DNA of 6,689 bases from Patescibacteria group bacterium. Lineage in GTDB: Bacteria > Patescibacteriota > Minisyncoccia > Phycocordibacterales > UBA12079. Shown here piece by piece: positions 5,952 through 6,689 of the stretch. A model generated the notes under the pieces. That model made no database searches. It was not told the origin of the DNA and saw nothing but the letters and a program-made list of their open reading frames with translations. A program made the translations under genes and the position numbers. The stretch covers positions 1-6,689 of the forward strand of contig JAHJLO010000040.1 of the NCBI GenBank assembly GCA_018821685.1. Reading direction: 5' to 3'. Each line of letters opens with the position of its first letter. Positions within the stretch are counted from its first letter, which is position 1.

Positions 5952-6630
5952 ATTGATTATTAGAGTTAATACTTTTTATAATATCTTTAAACATTTTTTC
6001 ATAATCAATTCCATCAAGTTCACTATCGGTTTGGTAACTAAAAATAAACCAAAACCAGTCGTCTCCTTCTTTCCAGCGTGCGTCCAAAATCATTCTCCCT
6101 TCCTCAATCATTCCATTTCCGTCGTTCGAATAATCATAAACTTTTTCTAAAACAACCTGTTTAATTCCATTTTCACTAGTTACCTTGAATCTTTTATTTA
6201 TAGGAATTCCGATATCACCAGGATTTATTTTTAAACCAAAGCCCACTTTTTGTTTGCGACTGTAACTTTGAAAATAGATATCCTCCCATTCTTTACCTTC
6301 TTTATGGTTTTCTCTAGTGTTGATTTTGTCTTTGACTAATCTAAAATCAGAAGGATATTTAAAAGCTACATCGTAGTTTTTAGTTTTGTATTCAACCCGG
6401 TCTATATTAAATAAATCTTTTTCAATAAAAAAATCTTTTAGAGATGGGTTTAGATAAAATATTTTTCTCTCAGCCTTTGGAATAGGTTCTCCTATAAGTA
6501 CATCATATATATTATCTTCAGTTTGTTTAGCTGTAATATTTAACCAAACAATTAAATAAATTAAAAACAAAAAAGAAACTACTAAAAAAAGTTTAAGAAA
6601 ATTTTCAAGTTTTTTCTTATTTGTTTTCAT
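5944..6630 (-). CDS. Membrane-anchored extracytoplasmic protein of unknown function, 228 aa (possible PsbP-like fold)
   Basis: A basic N-terminus (KTNKKK) precedes one hydrophobic helix (~12-32), and the rest should face outward; there are no cysteines. Residues ~85-220 contain YDVAFKYPSDF (86-96), a YFQSYS strand (119-124), a GFGLKINP strand (130-137), the aromatic stretch DDWFWFIFSY (190-199) and a closing helix YEKMFKDIIKSI (210-221). The 'YPxxF ... F-S-Y ... FxxIxxSI' pattern is typical of PsbP-like/DUF domains in many small membrane-anchored bacterial proteins of unknown role. This is inference from pattern only. It is the first gene of a two-gene operon and its stop overlaps the start of the 554-aa gene, so the two products are made together and may act together. 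ATG 6630 is the only plausible start. No Shine-Dalgarno site precedes it, and the promoter appears to abut the start codon. Confidence 0.83.
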   Translation of the reverse strand: MKTNKKKLENFLKLFLVVSFLFLIYLIVWLNITAKQTEDNIYDVLIGEPIPKAERKIFYLNPSLKDFFIEKDLFNIDRVEYKTKNYDVAFKYPSDFRLVKDKINTRENHKEGKEWEDIYFQSYSRKQKVGFGLKINPGDIGIPINKRFKVTSENGIKQVVLEKVYDYSNDGNGMIEEGRMILDARWKEGDDWFWFIFSYQTDSELDGIDYEKMFKDIIKSINSNNQYE

Positions 6631-6637
6631 TTTTGTA

Positions 6638-6646
6638 ATTATAACA
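6638..6646 (-). promoter_or_regulatory. Extended -10 promoter, probably giving a leaderless mRNA
   Basis: Read on the minus strand, 6646-6638 is TGTTATAAT, an exact TGn + TATAAT extended -10 element. With usual spacing, transcription starts at about 6631, one base before the ATG at 6630-6628. No convincing -35 element lies 17 bases further upstream, which is normal for extended -10 promoters. Confidence 0.6.
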
Positions 6647-6663
6647 TCTATTCTATTTATATT

Positions 6664-6672
6664 TGTTATAAG
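6664..6672 (+). promoter_or_regulatory. Candidate divergent extended -10 element near the right edge
   Basis: TGTTATAAG (6664-6672) on the plus strand is a TGn + TATAAG element and forms an 8-base inverted repeat (TTATAACA at 6639-6646 with TGTTATAA at 6664-6671) with the minus-strand promoter. It would drive a gene beyond the window, starting near 6679. No -35 match is seen, and the remaining 17 bases cannot show a gene. Confidence 0.3.
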
Positions 6673-6689
6673 TAAAGCACCCGCATCAA

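Noticed and set aside
5726..6150. Two short plus-strand open frames (62 and 90 codons) opposite the surface-protein operon.
   Set aside because: Antisense shadows rich in Phe/Ile/Leu from AT-rich DNA; their hydrophobicity mirrors poly-A/T codons rather than real membrane helices.

Overview
The window looks like part of a small, AT-rich bacterial chromosome, most likely from Patescibacteria (the CPR group), probably Parcubacteria/Paceibacteria. This placement is inferred from four things: a compact ftsL-like–ftsI–murF cluster; a Mur ligase without the usual N-terminal domain; short membrane-anchored proteins of unknown function; and a low G+C content judged by eye. The standard code (table 11) fits, because no reading frame needs TGA as a sense codon and TGA ends the rlpA-like gene. 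This argues against the Gracilibacteria/Absconditabacteria lineages, which read TGA as glycine. No tRNA, rRNA, CRISPR array, transposase or phage gene was found.

Positions 1-3372 (+ strand) form a cell-wall and division block. It begins with the 3' part of a small membrane protein with a coiled coil, in the position of FtsL. Next comes a complete class B penicillin-binding protein (FtsI/PBP2 type) with all three transpeptidase motifs. A MurF-type ligase follows 12 bases later. MurF-type enzymes make the UDP-MurNAc-pentapeptide precursor, and the transpeptidase crosslinks the peptides after export, so precursor synthesis and septal crosslinking are encoded side by side. The block is followed by a near-perfect 47-base palindrome that reads as a bidirectional, AT-rich terminator.

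Positions 3547-4277 form a separate transcription unit. It has a good sigma70-type promoter with 17-base spacing, a strong Shine-Dalgarno site, a LysM + RlpA-like (double-psi beta-barrel) gene, and a GC hairpin followed by six T. The product should bind and cleave peptidoglycan outside the membrane, which links it functionally to the block upstream.

Positions 4287-6646 (- strand) hold a convergent two-gene operon. Both genes encode single-pass, membrane-anchored extracytoplasmic proteins of unknown function, and the reading frames overlap by 8 bases. The first (228 aa) seems to be read from an extended -10 promoter placed so close to the ATG that the mRNA would be leaderless. The second (554 aa) has six cysteines spaced as three neighbouring pairs and at least two recognisable kinds of region. 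This pair is the least explained part of the window. Nothing here proves a new system, but the operon, the palindrome and the mixture of translation start types deserve a second look.
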